A stretch of DNA of 64,000 nucleotides from Metellina segmentata (GCA_947359465.1 OX375872.1:133164011-133228010), one strand, 5' to 3'. Positions 19,301 through 28,799 are shown, numbered from the stretch's first letter. The notes: generated by a model not told the origin, from the sequence alone. Numbers and translations are program-made.

Positions 19301-21010
19301 GGTCCACCTATGACAATCGAAGAGAAAGAAGGTAAGTCTGTTGAGATTCGTCAGATCCCAACTTACCCTTTTGTCTCCTGATGGTTAACCTAAACTCCGC
19401 CTCTTCTTATTCTGCTGTGCTAGTCAATAAGACAGTCTTACTTTATCCCACAACACCAAATAATTATTAAAAAGTTTATTGGTTGAAAGAATCCTATGAA
19501 AGATTCTGTTGGTCAAAGAGATTAAAAACTGGTTAGAAACCCATGCAGGGAAGACTTCATATTGCAAAACGTAAATGTGCATGTGTACCACTCAGATGGT
19601 TAAGGGGAAGTAGGGAACACAAAATAACCCATATTAACAAACTTCCTGTTCAAACATTTAAACCCCTGAGGAGTTAATTCCACCTTACAACCTGTATTCC
19701 TCCTTATTTGACTTCTAACCAATTTTGCCCAATACAATATCTTCACAGAGGATTCTATTCTAAGGAAAGGACCAGTTGAATCTTTCCAAAGGATTCTATT
19801 GTAAGGAAAGATCAAAAGACTCTTTCCAAAGGATTTTTTCTAAGGAGAGGATCAAATGAATCTTTCCAAAGGATTCTATTCTAAGGACGGGACGAATTCA
19901 ATTTTTAAAAAGGACTCTATTCTAAGGAAAGTTCAATTGAATATTTTTCCAGATGATTCTTGTTGGTTGGGTTCTTTCTGTTGCTTCCAAAGTCATAGTA
20001 AATCAAGCCAGCAGTTTTTAGTCCCAAGATAATTTATTACATGAAAAGGGTCACGATACATAACATATAAATTACATGACCAGAAATCATTGTCTGTTAA
20101 GTAACGACGGTTGCGCAGATTAACTTTTAATCCGGAAGAAAAACCAATCGGTCTCTTCCCTCTCGTCTTTCTCAACTCTCCCCTGATCTTGGCAGCCCTT
20201 TGCTGGGTTGTCGCACTTGTCACTCGCCAACCGCTCCAGTAGGCACTCGCCAATCTCTCCACTTGGCGACAGCTTCCTGACAATTCTATTCTAAGGTAGA
20301 ATCTTTCTAAAGCTTGATACAACCCATTCAACCAGATTTTAGAACATAAAATAATCGGAGAAAATAATGAAATACTTTATTTTTTCAAAGACGTTCTCTA
20401 TTTTGGCAAGTGAATTATTGTATGTTTTTCGTGTGAACACCCAGAGGGCTCGCTTTGGGAAACACGGCTCTAGCATATCTAGGTGGTGATTGCGTAAATC
20501 TATTCTAATATAACATAATTTAATTTTCTGGTTTCTTCCTCTTCTTAACTTCTCTGGGGCACATCTTTAGGTATGTATGGGCTTCACGAACCCGAGGAAC
20601 TCTAGTGATCTATACTTTTCCCATGGTGTTTACGGCCTCTGGTAAACATGGAAATCGCGACCTAGAATGGTCAAACGATCTTTATCTTTCTTCTCTCCAT
20701 CCTTTCTTTTCACAATTATTTACCATTCTCTGTCTTTTGTTTTGTGAACTTGCGCCATAAAACCCGAAACCAATCAATCTACCATCCTCTTAAAGTTTTC
20801 ACAGAAAGCTTCGAAACACTCTGTATAATAAGCTATTTCAGAGATATCAACTCCGGCGTTTTGTATAACCACCTATTTCTCTTTTCAGCAATTGTTGACA
20901 GCTTTTTCTCCTACGATGACAACGGCGATGGTTTTATCAGCTACCCCGAACTTAGAAAACATCTGTCTTCCGACCCCACTCATGAAGTACCAGCACCCGT
21001 CACCTATTAA
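13235..21010 (+). CDS. Secreted two-EF-hand protein, MCFD2-like (four exons, complete)
   Basis: Joining 13235-13389, 18002-18088, 19213-19331 and 20889-21010 gives 483 bases: 160 residues plus stop, close to the length of MCFD2 proteins. All junctions are GT/AG and keep frame. Residues 1-21 form a signal peptide (hydrophobic SIVLVISSTVM, cleavage near Cys21-His22). A short helical region follows (about 32-80). EF-hand loop 1 is residues 84-95 (DFDDNANLDGHE). EF-hand loop 2 is residues 130-141 (DDNGDGFISYPE). Both keep acidic or Asn ligands at positions 1, 3, 5 and Glu at 12, so both should bind calcium. No KDEL-type retention tail; it ends PVTY. MCFD2 is the calcium-dependent partner of the LMAN1/ERGIC-53 lectin in ER-to-Golgi cargo transport; I infer the same role. 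Another small secreted EF-hand protein is the alternative. Confidence 0.88.
13390..13665 (+). repeat. Intron 1 start: unit 1 of the exon-edge tandem duplication
   Basis: Together with the last ~60 bases of exon 1 this forms the first unit of a tandem series. Its intronic part has 'acatttatgtcttg', 'gaggtttc' and two iterations of an inner minisatellite phrase 'aaatctgattggaagaata..agagaaacta'. Confidence 0.6.
13666..13713 (+). repeat. Duplicate of exon 1 3' edge (unit 2, part 1)
   Basis: 'caacaagaatggttcaagat' and 'ggagcactgagacgtaata' align with exon 1 'acaagagctgcgaaaaagat' and 'ggggcgctgccgatataata'. The copy is cut by the Helitron at 13714 and resumes at 14359 with 'tatttggagtaagc', which retains a GGA|GTAAGC donor-like junction. 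Confidence 0.6.
13714..14358 (+). mobile_element. Non-autonomous Helitron-like element
   Basis: Starts TCTACTATTATAAAAGG and ends in CTAG (14355-14358), lying between a host A and a host T as Helitrons do. Near the 3' end, CTAGCCAC-gca-GTGGCTAG makes a hairpin. The 5' part has 'gtttgtttgtttgtatgtttgtctgtctg' and 'gagatttggcacacag', phrases typical of arthropod Helitron remnants. No Rep/helicase frame. It interrupts duplicate unit 2 of the exon-edge series, so it arrived after the duplication. Confidence 0.65.
14359..14735 (+). repeat. Unit 2 continued (exon edge plus intron start)
   Basis: After 'gatatttggagtaag' the sequence follows the intron start of unit 1 ('acgcatttgtatctttt', 'agtaaggtttta'), then inner iterations of 'aaatctgattggaagaa..agagaaactaattt'. 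Ends before the next exon-like piece. Confidence 0.6.
14736..14972 (+). repeat. Duplicate of exon 1 3' edge (unit 3)
   Basis: 'gagctactagagtgtgtaaa', 'agatgggacactgggacata' and 'atagattttggagcttg' align along the full last ~60 bases of exon 1, and the following ~60 bases align with the intron start. The donor has decayed (GGAGTGAGT became GGAGCTTGT), so this unit cannot splice like exon 1. Confidence 0.65.
14978..15160 (-). mobile_element. Helitron-like 3' terminus, minus strand
   Basis: On the minus strand the sequence ends in a GGGGGCGGAGCCCC hairpin running straight into CTAG (14978-14981) followed by T, the classic Helitron 3' end. The GC-rich block continues rightward with 'cctacgctcgcc'. 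The 5' boundary could not be placed. Confidence 0.5.
15165..15617. repeat. Tandem array, ~183-bp unit, 2.5 copies
   Basis: Each unit opens 'gcatcgaatttatttattaa' and contains 'gtacattctaag', 'aatttaaaaactaatagtat' and 'taagctatagat'. Unit starts are near 15165, 15347 and 15530; the third is truncated. Confidence 0.75.
15849..15889. repeat. Perfect 18-bp hairpin at SINE head
   Basis: CCGGTTGCTAATCATGAA (15849-15866), loop CTTGT, then TTCATGATTAGCAACCGG (15872-15889). The right arm is the normal 'agcaaccgg' head piece of the SINE; the left arm is its inverted copy. Confidence 0.8.
15872..16115 (+). mobile_element. Main SINE family copy (intron 1)
   Basis: Carries 'gtgcacgttagatccgtcgtggc', 'accgtggttcaaaattacga' and 'ttcaactac' in family order. 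The tRNA-like head is reduced to 'attagcaaccgg'; an extra 'aaagagcaggctgccagctg' region is diverged. Same strand as the host gene. Confidence 0.7.
16120..16520. repeat. Intron 1 minisatellite continuation
   Basis: More diverged copies of the inner phrase 'atgaaagcttcagatttgaa', 'acctgattggtagaatagaa' and 'gagaaacc', as in 13470-13620 and 14430-14700. So much of intron 1 derives from one short repeat. Confidence 0.55.
16585..17664 (+). mobile_element. Long-TIR Tc1/mariner-like element (intron 1)
   Basis: Inverted ends of roughly 250 bp: 'cacccgtcaaaa', 'aacgactcac', 'gaacaaaacggaaggtag' on the left and their reverse complements on the right. TA is on both sides (16583-16584, 17665-17666). Between the arms a plus-strand Tc1-type transposase C terminus is discernible: residues like NSKFQL, AKFDNYYRAQKK and a final SIPRRLQQVIDCDGHYT (about 17270-17330). 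The catalytic core is absent, so it is non-autonomous. A second copy of the family lies at 56166-58343. Confidence 0.75.
17667..18001 (+). other. End of intron 1
   Basis: AT-rich stretch ending in a pyrimidine-rich acceptor ('atattttta' then AG at 18000-18001). Nothing else recognised. Confidence 0.5.
18002..18088 (+). CDS. MCFD2-like exon 2
   Basis: Encodes the last base of codon 52 through two bases of codon 81 (HIKQDVQRITKLQD... NEALFYFL). Donor GTAAGA at 18089. The Asp formed across the junction reads through cleanly from exon 1. Confidence 0.85.
18100..18660 (+). other. Intron 2, left part
   Basis: No repeat or alternative exon recognised. Confidence 0.4.
18663..18884. mobile_element. 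TTAA-ended palindromic element, copy D1
   Basis: Begins TTAACCCTCCTTGTGG, has the perfect GACGAGATATCTCGTC at 18686-18701 and three further variants ('gacgagatctctcgtc', 'cacgagatatttcgtc', 'tacgagatatctcgtg'), and ends CCATTTGGAAGGTTAA. It is the cleanest complete copy in the window. Confidence 0.8.
18881..19071. mobile_element. TTAA-ended palindromic element, copy D2
   Basis: Shares the TTAA at 18881-18884 with copy D1, continues 'aactcatggtggttgttttgat', carries 'gacgatgtaccttgtc' and 'gacgagatatccgatt', and ends ACCTTGGAGGGTTTAA. Two copies abut through one TTAA. Confidence 0.7.
19213..19331 (+). CDS. MCFD2-like exon 3 (EF-hand 1)
   Basis: Acceptor 'ttttcttgtag' ends at 19212. The exon encodes residues 81-120 and one base of codon 121, containing the first calcium loop DFDDNANLDGHE, an acidic linker and IEEKE. 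Donor GTAAGT at 19332 is a perfect consensus. Confidence 0.88.
19332..19744 (+). other. Intron 3, left part
   Basis: No repeat boundary or exon recognised; ends where the minisatellite begins. Confidence 0.4.
19745..19960. repeat. Minisatellite, ~45-50-bp unit
   Basis: About five units of 'ggattctattctaaggaaag' followed by 'gatcaattgaatctttcc'. The array is interrupted by the solo LTR and its last unit continues at 20283 ('attctattctaaggtagaat'). Confidence 0.8.
19961..20282 (-). mobile_element. Solo LTR (322 bp)
   Basis: Starts TGTTGG and ends CTGACA, the short TG...CA inverted ends of an LTR. It is flanked by a perfect 5-bp duplication ATTCT (19956-19960, 20283-20287) and sits inside a minisatellite that resumes exactly. 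An AATAAA on the minus strand (in 'gtaataaatta') suggests that orientation. No internal retroelement sequence, hence recombination between two LTRs. Confidence 0.75.
20345..20888 (+). other. Intron 3, right part
   Basis: Contains a fragment of the second SINE type at about 20707-20770 ('gcgccataaaacccgaaacc', 'aatcaatc' tail) and ends in the acceptor 'tctcttttcag' at 20888. Confidence 0.5.
20889..21010 (+). CDS. MCFD2-like exon 4 (EF-hand 2)
   Basis: Encodes residues 121-160: AIVDSFFSYDDNGDGF with the second calcium loop, then an ~19-residue tail after the loop ending PVTY and TAA at 21008-21010. The frame is also open upstream of the acceptor, but that part has no resemblance to the family and is intronic. 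Confidence 0.9.
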
Positions 21011-21190
21011 GGACACCAGCTGCAATGTTTATACGAACCCTTGTTAACAAATTGTAAATATGTACTCAGCTGAAATAGCGATGAGAAGGAAATTTCGAGT
21101 CTCATTAGGCTAACAAAGAATAAGAATCTTTCATTTACTCATATTCCATTAAAAAATAAAATATAGCAATTTTCAATAAAATACATGAAA
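21011..21190 (+). other. 3'UTR of MCFD2-like gene with two AATAAA signals
   Basis: Two canonical hexamers, 21155-21160 and 21175-21180, lie about 150 bases after the stop. Either could direct cleavage. Confidence 0.6.
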
Positions 21191-21259
21191 ATGATTCTGT
21201 TCTACTCTCCTTTAAACATTTCGGAGCCACAGTTGCCCGGTTGGAAGAATAACCGATTA

Positions 21260-21490
21260 ATAATGGAGTTCGAATCCAACCAAAAGATCGTCGTGGCCTC
21301 CAATGTCCTCACATTGGTAGGGTGTGGAGAGTGGGATAGGAGCTCAGGTAGGACGTCGTCATCTGAGCGTGGTTCAAAATTACGTGGTGTTGTCCTCTGA
21401 TCTTTCCCTTTGGGTGTGATCCCAGACTGTCGGCAACAGCCTGTTGTGTTGATCCAGCCCTACGTTAATAAAATATCCAACTACCTTCAG
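21260..21490 (+). mobile_element. Main SINE family copy
   Basis: B-box-like 'gagttcgaatccaacc' at the left, then 'gatcgtcgtggcctccaatg', 'gcgtggttcaaaattacgtg', 'gttgtgttgatccag' and a 'ccaactacct' tail. Close to complete except for the 5' part of the head. Confidence 0.75.
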
Positions 21491-21689
21491 ACATTTCTCA
21501 AATTTGAAATTATTTTCATTTTTTAAATAACTTAGTTGCTAAAAAAGAACAGTGTTTATTAATAAGGTTCGGTATATAATAATTTTAGGCTTTAAAATGA
21601 GATATTTTGTGGCAGATACTCTTTACGTTGCTGAAAATCTATTGTATGCTAACTTACGTCTTTATAATAGGTTTGATGACTAAGATTTG

Positions 21690-22330
21690 AAGCCTGATCT
21701 GTTGGCTGTAAAAATCCTAAGAAACTTTCGATTGGTCAAGAAATTTGCATTAGATAGTGCGGTGTCGTATGCTTAGCAACTAGCCATACACCAGATTCCA
21801 TCTAAGGGTTAAGCAGTTTCGTCTAGTGGTGATACGAATCCTAAGAAACGTTCGATTGGTCAGGAAATTTAAAATTAAATATGAGCTGCGGATTTGTATG
21901 CTTACTTATCAACTGCGATAGCAAGCTCGTGCAACACGGTTAGTGGTTAAAAAGACACTTCACTTTTATTTTTGGTTGAAGGTATCCTTGTAAAAAAAAC
22001 TATATATATATATATATATATATATCTCTTTTGATTGGTCAAAAAGTCTACAATTGGAAATGATCTGCGTATTTGTATGTTTACTTACCAACTGCGATAG
22101 CAGTATCATGTAAGAAACCCATTTAAAGGTTAAATAGACACTTCGATTGGTGGAAAGAAACTATCGATTGGTCAAGAAGTTTGAAATTGGATAAGGATGG
22201 TGAGTATCGAATGCTGTCCAATCCAGCCATACATCAGGTTCAATTTAATGGTCAAATATTCTCGTCTATTGATTGCAACCAATCCTGAGAAATTTTCAAC
22301 AGGTCAAGAAGTTCACCAGTTAACTGCTAC
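21690..22330. repeat. Tandem array, ~140-170-bp unit, with (TA)n
   Basis: Four diverged units carry 'aatcctaagaaactttcgat', 'tggtcaagaaatt' and 'caactgcgatagca'. A (TA) microsatellite lies at about 22001-22025 within the third. Confidence 0.7.
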
Positions 22331-22334
22331 GGAA

Positions 22335-22595
22335 AATTCGTACCGACCTTTTCTCGTAATTTTGAACCACGTTCAAATATGAGGAAATACTGGACCTGGC
22401 ACCCTTTCTCAAAACTTCCACACAACGCCAACGTAAGGACATTTTGAGGCCTGGGCAGATTCAAGGTGCTTGATATACTGTTTTGCTGATCCAGGTGATA
22501 CCAGCTCTTACGTACACGACTGTCTATGGTTAGATCGAGTTTGGAACTCGCAATCCTGCAGTTTCAATTTCGTTTCTCTCCCATCCACTGCGGCC
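22335..22595 (-). mobile_element. Main SINE family copy, minus
   Basis: Reads 'ctcgtaattttgaaccacg', 'cttccacacaacgccaacgt', 'gaggcctgggcagatt' and a head 'ggttagatcgagtttggaac'. About 55 extra bases ('caaggtgcttgatatactg...') interrupt the usual body. Confidence 0.65.
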
Positions 22596-22599
22596 CTTT

Positions 22600-23290
22600 A
22601 GTTTGGTTTCCTCAGCACAAAAATAATGCAAAATACAATAAATGAAGTAGACAGTAAGGATCAAAAGATATAGGATTTGTCTGGCAGTCTTATAGTATTG
22701 TTTGTGGCGACATCTAGTGGTCTATATGTAAAAAGATTATTCAATACATGTTTCTGAAAATAAAGCCGTAATTGTGTGTTTAGTTAAATCAAACCAGCTA
22801 TCAGCATCATTGAATTCTTAATACTGATAGATATCATTTTTAAAATATTAACAGGTATAAAATATCACAATTAAATTAAAAATAAGTCCTTTCTATATAT
22901 GATGTTACCCACTTTTCGACACAATTAAAGTATTCCAAATCTAGCAAATAAAACAGTATATCATAAGCTGTTGGGTTATGCAGCAACTGTAACATAAGAA
23001 AATTTTGAAAGTCAAAGTGAAGTCTACAACTTTTAATTTCGTAGTTTATTACATAGTTTGAGTTTCATTTTTTGCATTGGAGTTTCCTGTTCAATTGCAG
23101 AAGCTTTTAACAAAAAAATATATAGATGGCAGCACCTAATATATGAGATTTCTAATTTTTGTGAGGATTTCTAAAATGTTTAAAACAGTCATAAACAGAG
23201 ACCTGCCCAGGATATCTGGAGAGGCGACATTTTTGTCGTAAGCTGTTTATCGAGGGAGTTATTCCAAAATTTAAAGCTTTCTTTGTTTTT
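22600..23290. other. Intergenic, nothing recognised
   Basis: AT-rich with no usable frame, repeat or terminus seen. Confidence 0.5.
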
Positions 23291-23294
23291 CGAT

Positions 23295-23580
23295 TAGTTC
23301 TAAAGTGTGTTACCTAGAGAGTGGCTAATTTTGAGTATGCTACCTAGAGACTAGTTCTAGAGTGCGTTACCTGGAGACAGGACTATTTTTGAGTATGTTT
23401 TCTAGAGATAAGTTCTAGAGTGCATTACCTAGAGACTGACTAGTTTTTATAGCATGCTACCTAAACACTAGTTTTAGAGGCCTACAGACAAGTTTCAGAA
23501 TGTACGACCTAGAGACTAGGTACGAAGTGCGTTACCTAAAGACAAGTTTTGGTGTATGCTACCTAGAGATAATTTTTTAA
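23295..23580. repeat. Minisatellite, 'acctagagactagttctaga' units
   Basis: Iterations of 'gttacctagagactagttct' and 'agagtgcgtt' with a ~45-60-bp period, around six units, progressively diverged to the right. Confidence 0.8.
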
Positions 23581-23839
23581 GAGACTATTCCAAGACGAAT
23601 AGAAGCTGTATTGAAGGGTAGAGGTGGCCAACACTTCAATGAAATAGTAGAATCTTCAACTATATTTTATCCAATGCATTTGGGGGTAGAAAACATCAAA
23701 ACACCTTTATAATCGATTTTTTAAAGAAGCAATCACAAAATAGATAAGGATATTTTTCTTTTTATGCAATCTGGAAGGGGTTTAAGCCCCCATTGCCCCT
23801 TTCATAGGTGCACCCCTGGTCAAATGTACATTTATATAT

Positions 23840-24555
23840 AGTCATCAATGCAGAGTCATTTATACATCAGTATAGTTCTATTCAATTTTTGTTTTGTGCT
23901 TATATGATGTAGTTTATGTTGTATAATTAATTATACTGAATTTTTTTTTTCTCTGTTGCATTTCCCGTACTCTTTAGGTCTTTTTTCATTATCATGTTAC
24001 TGGAGTAATCTGTTTGGCAGTATGACTAAATAAATAAAAGATACAACCTTTTTCATGAATAAAAAAATGAGTTTTCGACTTGTATCTCAGTGGTTTTGTA
24101 TCGATCGAGATTTTTCTTAAATGTCAGTATTGCTCTATGCAACTATTGTTTTGTGCTTATATGATGCAGTTTATGCTGCATAACCATACTAGTTTTTTCT
24201 GTTTCATGTTCTATAGTTTTGATCATTTTAAACTGCCATGTGACTGGAATCATCTGTTTGACAGTACGAATATAAATATATAAAAGTTACAACCTTTTTC
24301 ATGAATAAAAAATGTGTTTTCAACTATTTTTCTCTGTAGTTCTGTTTCGTTGAAGATTTTTGTCTTTTATATGTCAGTATTTTTCTATGTAATTTTTTTT
24401 CTTTGCTTATACCACGTAGTTTATGTTGATTTACACTGTTTTGTTTTCTCTTTTGCATGTTCTGTACTTTTGGTTGCTGTCACGTATCTCAAGTAATCTG
24501 TTTGACAGTATGAATAAATAAATAAATAAAAGATGCAATCATTTACATAACTAAA
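23840..24555. repeat. Three ~240-bp tandem units
   Basis: Each unit has 'ttgttttgtgcttatatgat', 'gttgcatgttctgtactttt' and 'aatctgtttgacagtatgaa' followed by 'taaataaataaaaga' and 'acaacctttttcatgaa'. Starts near 23865, 24115 and 24370. Frames inside (24080, 24314) are by-products. Confidence 0.8.
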
Positions 24556-24785
24556 ATCTGTGTAAGTGTATCATACGTGACAGTGAAAGTTCCCTAGAGA
24601 GTACTAGTTTCATATCACTTATTCATTATTGTTACAAACTGAACTTTTAAGAGGGGAAAACAGACAGAGGAGAAAGGTTTCCACCCTCTGAGGGATTACG
24701 TATAATCCGTTCTGTATCTTACAGTCTTCTCTGCCTGACATCTAATCAGTTTTGACATTCTCAACCAATAAAACCTTGAATAGTA

Positions 24786-24900
24786 TTCTTTCATTTATTT
24801 TGGGGTTCTATGGCGCAAGGGCCGTATTTGGCCAAGCTGATGATAATTGAGAGATTAGGGAATAGAATAAAGGAAACCAGAAAAATATTGCTTGGCTATC
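24786..24900 (-). mobile_element. Fragment of second SINE type
   Basis: 'ttctatggcgcaagggccgt' and 'atttggccaagctg' match, on the minus strand, the tail of the SINE at 6915-7130. Confidence 0.45.
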
Positions 24901-24948
24901 CCCGGTGAGTAACTTTTCTCTTTCTTACAAAATGCCAAATCAAACAAA

Positions 24949-25397
24949 CAGTACAAAGTCCCAAATCCGGAAACCTCCGGATCTCGGCCATTCCGGATTT
25001 TGGACTTTTCGGATTTCGGATTATTTACATTTTTTTGTCAAAGAAAAAACCTTAATCTAACCTTCGTCCCCCCCCCCTGCTTGAATTTTGTGTTTACAGT
25101 AGTAAAATAACAGATATATAAACAGGAAAAAAAAATTTTAAGGAAAACATTTTTTAATACAATGTGACAAATTTTAATTGCAAACCTTCTAATTTTTCTG
25201 TGGTATTTGCTCTGAAAATGTCCGTTATTTTGCGTTGTTTCATCAATTAGGTCCAGGTTTAACTCCTTGTTTTTTAAAAATTGTCGGAAAGATGGAAAGA
25301 AAGGGAGAAAAACAAACAAAAAAAAACGTTGGTTAGCAAAACGTTTGGATTTTGGACAATTCCGGATTTCGGATGTCCAGATTTGGGACTTGCACTG
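24949..25397. mobile_element. 449-bp MITE with CAGTR ends
   Basis: Left end CAGTACAAAGTCCCAAATCC and right end (reverse complement) CAGTGCAAGTCCCAAATCTG pair over about 22 bases. Sub-terminal 'ttccggatttcgg' motifs occur on both sides. No clear target duplication (possibly eroded). Interior AT-rich, non-coding. Confidence 0.6.
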
Positions 25398-25659
25398 CAA
25401 TTATGTGTAAAATAATTTTTCAACACCTTATTGACCTTTTTATAAAAAAAAACCACTTAATTTGGACAAATAGACCAACACAACAAAGATCAGTCACTTA
25501 ATGTATGTATGTACTGAAAATTACACCCAGCCATTTGAATATAGTACGGGATCATACAAACAGACGCACCAAACACTTACACCGATTTTGCATTAGAAGG
25601 GTCCAAGACAGATAAATAACTTAAAATGGGTCTAAAATATTCAATGCACTCGATATTTA

Positions 25660-26360
25660 TTTATAGAGATATAGAGCTACTATAACAATAATAATGCTAA
25701 TCGATGACCCAAAATGCAATTTTTTAAATATGGGTGGCCATACTTTAAAAGTTAATTTCGATTTATTTTTATTAGGGTTCCACGTTTTAAATAAATGTCA
25801 GTTGCAAAAAATGCTACCTTAAGTAATTTACCAAAAATATTTCTTTAGAAAGGAGCTGTATAAAAAATAAATTTTAAGCCAGAAACCGCGGTGGTTCCAT
25901 AGAAATTACCATTACTTCAATTTTACCATCAGCGGTGAAGTTGTCAATTCTCTCTCTCAAATGTCTCTCTCTCTCATTATAATACATAATACATAAAATT
26001 AATACATACTCGTGATAATACATAAAATTAATACATACTCGTGATAATACATAAAATTAACTCTCTTATAGGAATAATTTTTGTTTTTTCATAGAATAAC
26101 TAGTAACAGTAATAATGCTAATCAGAAACCTAAGATTGCACAATCTTAAATATAAATGGCCATATTTTAAAAAATTTTGATTTTTTTTTATTATAGTCCT
26201 TCATTGAAAAATGTTGCCTTCAGTAAGTGAAGCGCACATTTTGCAAAGAATATTCATCACAGGAGCTGTATAAAAAAATTTAGGTCAACATCCGGGTCCT
26301 ATAAAAATTACCATCATTACTTCAATTTTACTATCATCATTACGACGAAGTAGTCGAGTC
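25660..26360. repeat. Two ~270-bp direct repeats with a 29-bp minisatellite between
   Basis: Copies start near 25665 and 26085, sharing 'taataatgctaatc', 'tggccatactttaaaa', 'aggagctgtataaaaaa' and 'attaccattacttcaatttt'. Between them 'ataatacataaaattaatac' 'atactcgtg' is repeated almost exactly (25978-26060). Confidence 0.75.
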
Positions 26361-26870
26361 TACATATTTTCCGGTCCTTTTGTGAAGGTCGGATTTGAAA
26401 ATAAACAGACAAAAGACGAGAAGAAAGCACAGAAACAGTTCCCAACCACCAGGGGAGCTATAAAAATTGAATAAGGTATTTGTTTTCCAATTAAACTGGA
26501 AGAAGCGAGCAAAATGCTTTTAGCTGATTAGGTTCTTCGTGGTTGGGGTTAGGTGATGCGCCAAGAGGCTTCGTTTTTATCCCAACCACGTTTCAAAAGA
26601 CGTCTGCGCACTTTGCAAGATTATGCGCTAGACGCGGAAACTATTTTTATTATTTTCAGTTTACATTTTATCTATTTTCACTGCGGTCTCATGTTTGGTT
26701 TAACGTTGGCTTTTTGGGAGATTGTTCGGTATACAGAGCTGGTTTTTGGTTTGGTCATGGAATTTTAAAATATGACCTACTTCACGAAATCGATTGCAGT
26801 TTTCTTTCTGCGAAATCCACGTTTTCTAAGATTTTTGATGGATTGTACGTGTTTATCTGGATTTGATTTT
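26361..26870. other. Intergenic with an unexplained overlapping-frame stretch
   Basis: Two overlapping plus frames are open at 26543-26866 and 26553-26768. One would give a hydrophobic peptide (IFIIFSLHFIYFHCGLMFGL). I recognise no family, splice context or codon pattern, so I do not call a gene. Confidence 0.3.
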
Positions 26871-27245
26871 TGTGTCGATAATCTTGAGAAATTGAAAATA
26901 CTTTAAGGAATGAATACACTACTAATAGTTGTCAGGCATGTCCCCCATTTTAACGAACACGCTTTTTACAAACTCGCAAATTTTCAGCAAGCAAAAATAT
27001 CACTGAAAACATTTTTACAAACAAAGTTAATTCGTCGAAATTGATCTGCGTTAATCAATTTGGATTTGATTTTAATTTTGAGAAATCAAAAATACTTTAA
27101 GAATTACATCAGTAATAGTAAGGCAGTCGGTTCTACTTTTGACTAACACGTATTTTACGAACTCACAAGTTTTTATCAAGCTAAAGTATCACGGAAAAAA
27201 TATTCCAAAATAAAGGTAAATTCGTCGAAACTGGTCTATGTTATG
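26860..27245. repeat. Two ~190-bp direct repeats
   Basis: Both contain 'gatttgattttt', 'gagaaattgaaaatacttta', 'ttttacaaactcgcaa' and 'aattcgtcgaaattgatct'. Starts near 26860 and 27060. Confidence 0.75.
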
Positions 27246-27572
27246 TCGGTTTTAATATATAAGTTTTCCCCATTGATATTTCTGTATCCGGTATAATACC
27301 CAAGTTTGCAAACCTCGTATTTGTGAACAGATGTCTGTTTCACGCATGAATTACCTAGAAATAAAATCCTTTCCCAAACGCGTTTACTGTGGGAAAAGGA
27401 AACAGTATAACTTAAAGGTTGGCTGGGCTTCATGGCGTAAAGATCGGACTTGTCCCAGCGGTGCCAAACACACGACAAAAATAGTTTTAAACGAAATCAG
27501 AAAAAAGTAATTCACAATTCAGCAATTTGCTAATTCTAATTGAATTACTCAAGGTGTTAAGTGTAATTAAAA

Positions 27573-27715
27573 TTTTTAAATGGATGTCAGTATCGAATAT
27601 ATAAATACATTTTTGTTATCAGGATTTACCAAAAGGTTTTTTAAATGGATGTCAGTATCGAATATATAAATACATTTTTGCTATCAGGAATTACTTAAAG
27701 GTTTTTTAAATTTGA
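27573..27715. repeat. Near-identical 67-bp direct duplication
   Basis: 'aaatggatgtcagtatcgaa' 'tatataaatacattttt' 'atcagga' occurs twice with only a few differences, so the duplication is young. Confidence 0.85.
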
Positions 27716-27730
27716 GCTTGTCTATCGTCG

Positions 27731-27973
27731 TAAACCCTCCAAGTGGTTTTGATTTCAATGAGATATCTCGTCCATCATGACCTGATCAATTTTGTTAATG
27801 ACAAGATTTATCGTCATTAGCAAAATTAATCTAGTCATTAAGATGTTGCTTAGATTTCGATGATAACGTGATCAAGATCAGGTCATTTTTGTTCTAATGA
27901 CGACATATCTCGTCAAGATCGGGTAAGTTTTGTCGAGATACCTCATTGAGATGACCACAAGGAAGGTGTATAA
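27731..27973. mobile_element. TTAA-type palindromic element, copy E
   Basis: Left end TAAACCCTCCAAGTGG, right end CCACAAGGAAGGTGTA. Inside are 'atgagatatctcgtcc', 'gacgacatatctcgtc' and several linkers. TTAA is eroded at both ends. Confidence 0.65.
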
Positions 27974-27974
27974 C

Positions 27975-28790
27975 TTGACACACAGTCAAAATATGTTGTA
28001 GAAATTGACAATGATGAAGGAATTGACCCGTAAGGAGATAGAAATGTTATATGAAAAATGTTTCATCAGTTTCTTTTCTCTTCTTTTTCTACCTTAAATT
28101 ACTTTTATTTTTATTTATTTTTTAACTTTACTGACATTTGAATTGCTATTATTCTGTTTACATAAAAGACTGAATTTAATTGTAATAATTTGGCTTGTGT
28201 TTTTCTTAAGACTAGGACTCCTGGTTAATTTTTATCCCTTCTCTTTACTTCACCAAGGTAGAACCCTACACATGATCCTTATATTATTATGCTCCATTAC
28301 TTTGAAATAGGCACACGAAGGTCAAACCCGCCCTACTAAACTCTGAAAGCATGGTAACACTGTCACCATCGATGCACCGAACTTTTCCCCCCACTTTAGT
28401 TGAGGCAAGTTATTCATTTTTTGGAGATTTAAGGTGGAATCGAAAGACAAATGGTAGAGAAGTGTAAAACGTCAGAAAAGCATTAGAACGGTTGATTCAA
28501 TTTGTTAAACAGAAAAGGGTGTGCCTTAGAGAAAGCAGCTATTAAAAAGCTGTGAGGGTACATCAGCTGAACTGATTTGATACATCAATGTATTTTATAA
28601 ATCATATCAATGTATATTTAAATGTGTCAATGTGATCCGTCTCACTTAAAATTCGCAGACTACTGCTCTCAAATGACTAATCTCAAAGATTAGTTTCTAC
28701 ATGCTAAATAATACCCAATTATTTTATAAATTTTTTTCTGTTAAGTTGTCTTTGCAGTGAATTGCTCGGATATTTTCAGACTAACATCGT
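27975..28790. other. Intergenic, nothing recognised
   Basis: No frame, terminus or repeat identified. Confidence 0.5.
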
Positions 28791-28799
28791 AGCGAGAAC

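Noticed and set aside
19993..20331. 112-codon minus frame
   Set aside because: Covers the solo LTR and its flanking minisatellite; LTRs are non-coding.
25038..25400. 120-codon minus frame
   Set aside because: It spans a 449-bp MITE from end to end, including its inverted ends, so it is not a gene.
26543..26866. 107-codon frame and an overlapping hydrophobic frame
   Set aside because: Two overlapping frames both open in AT-rich DNA; no recognisable family, no start context and no exon signals.
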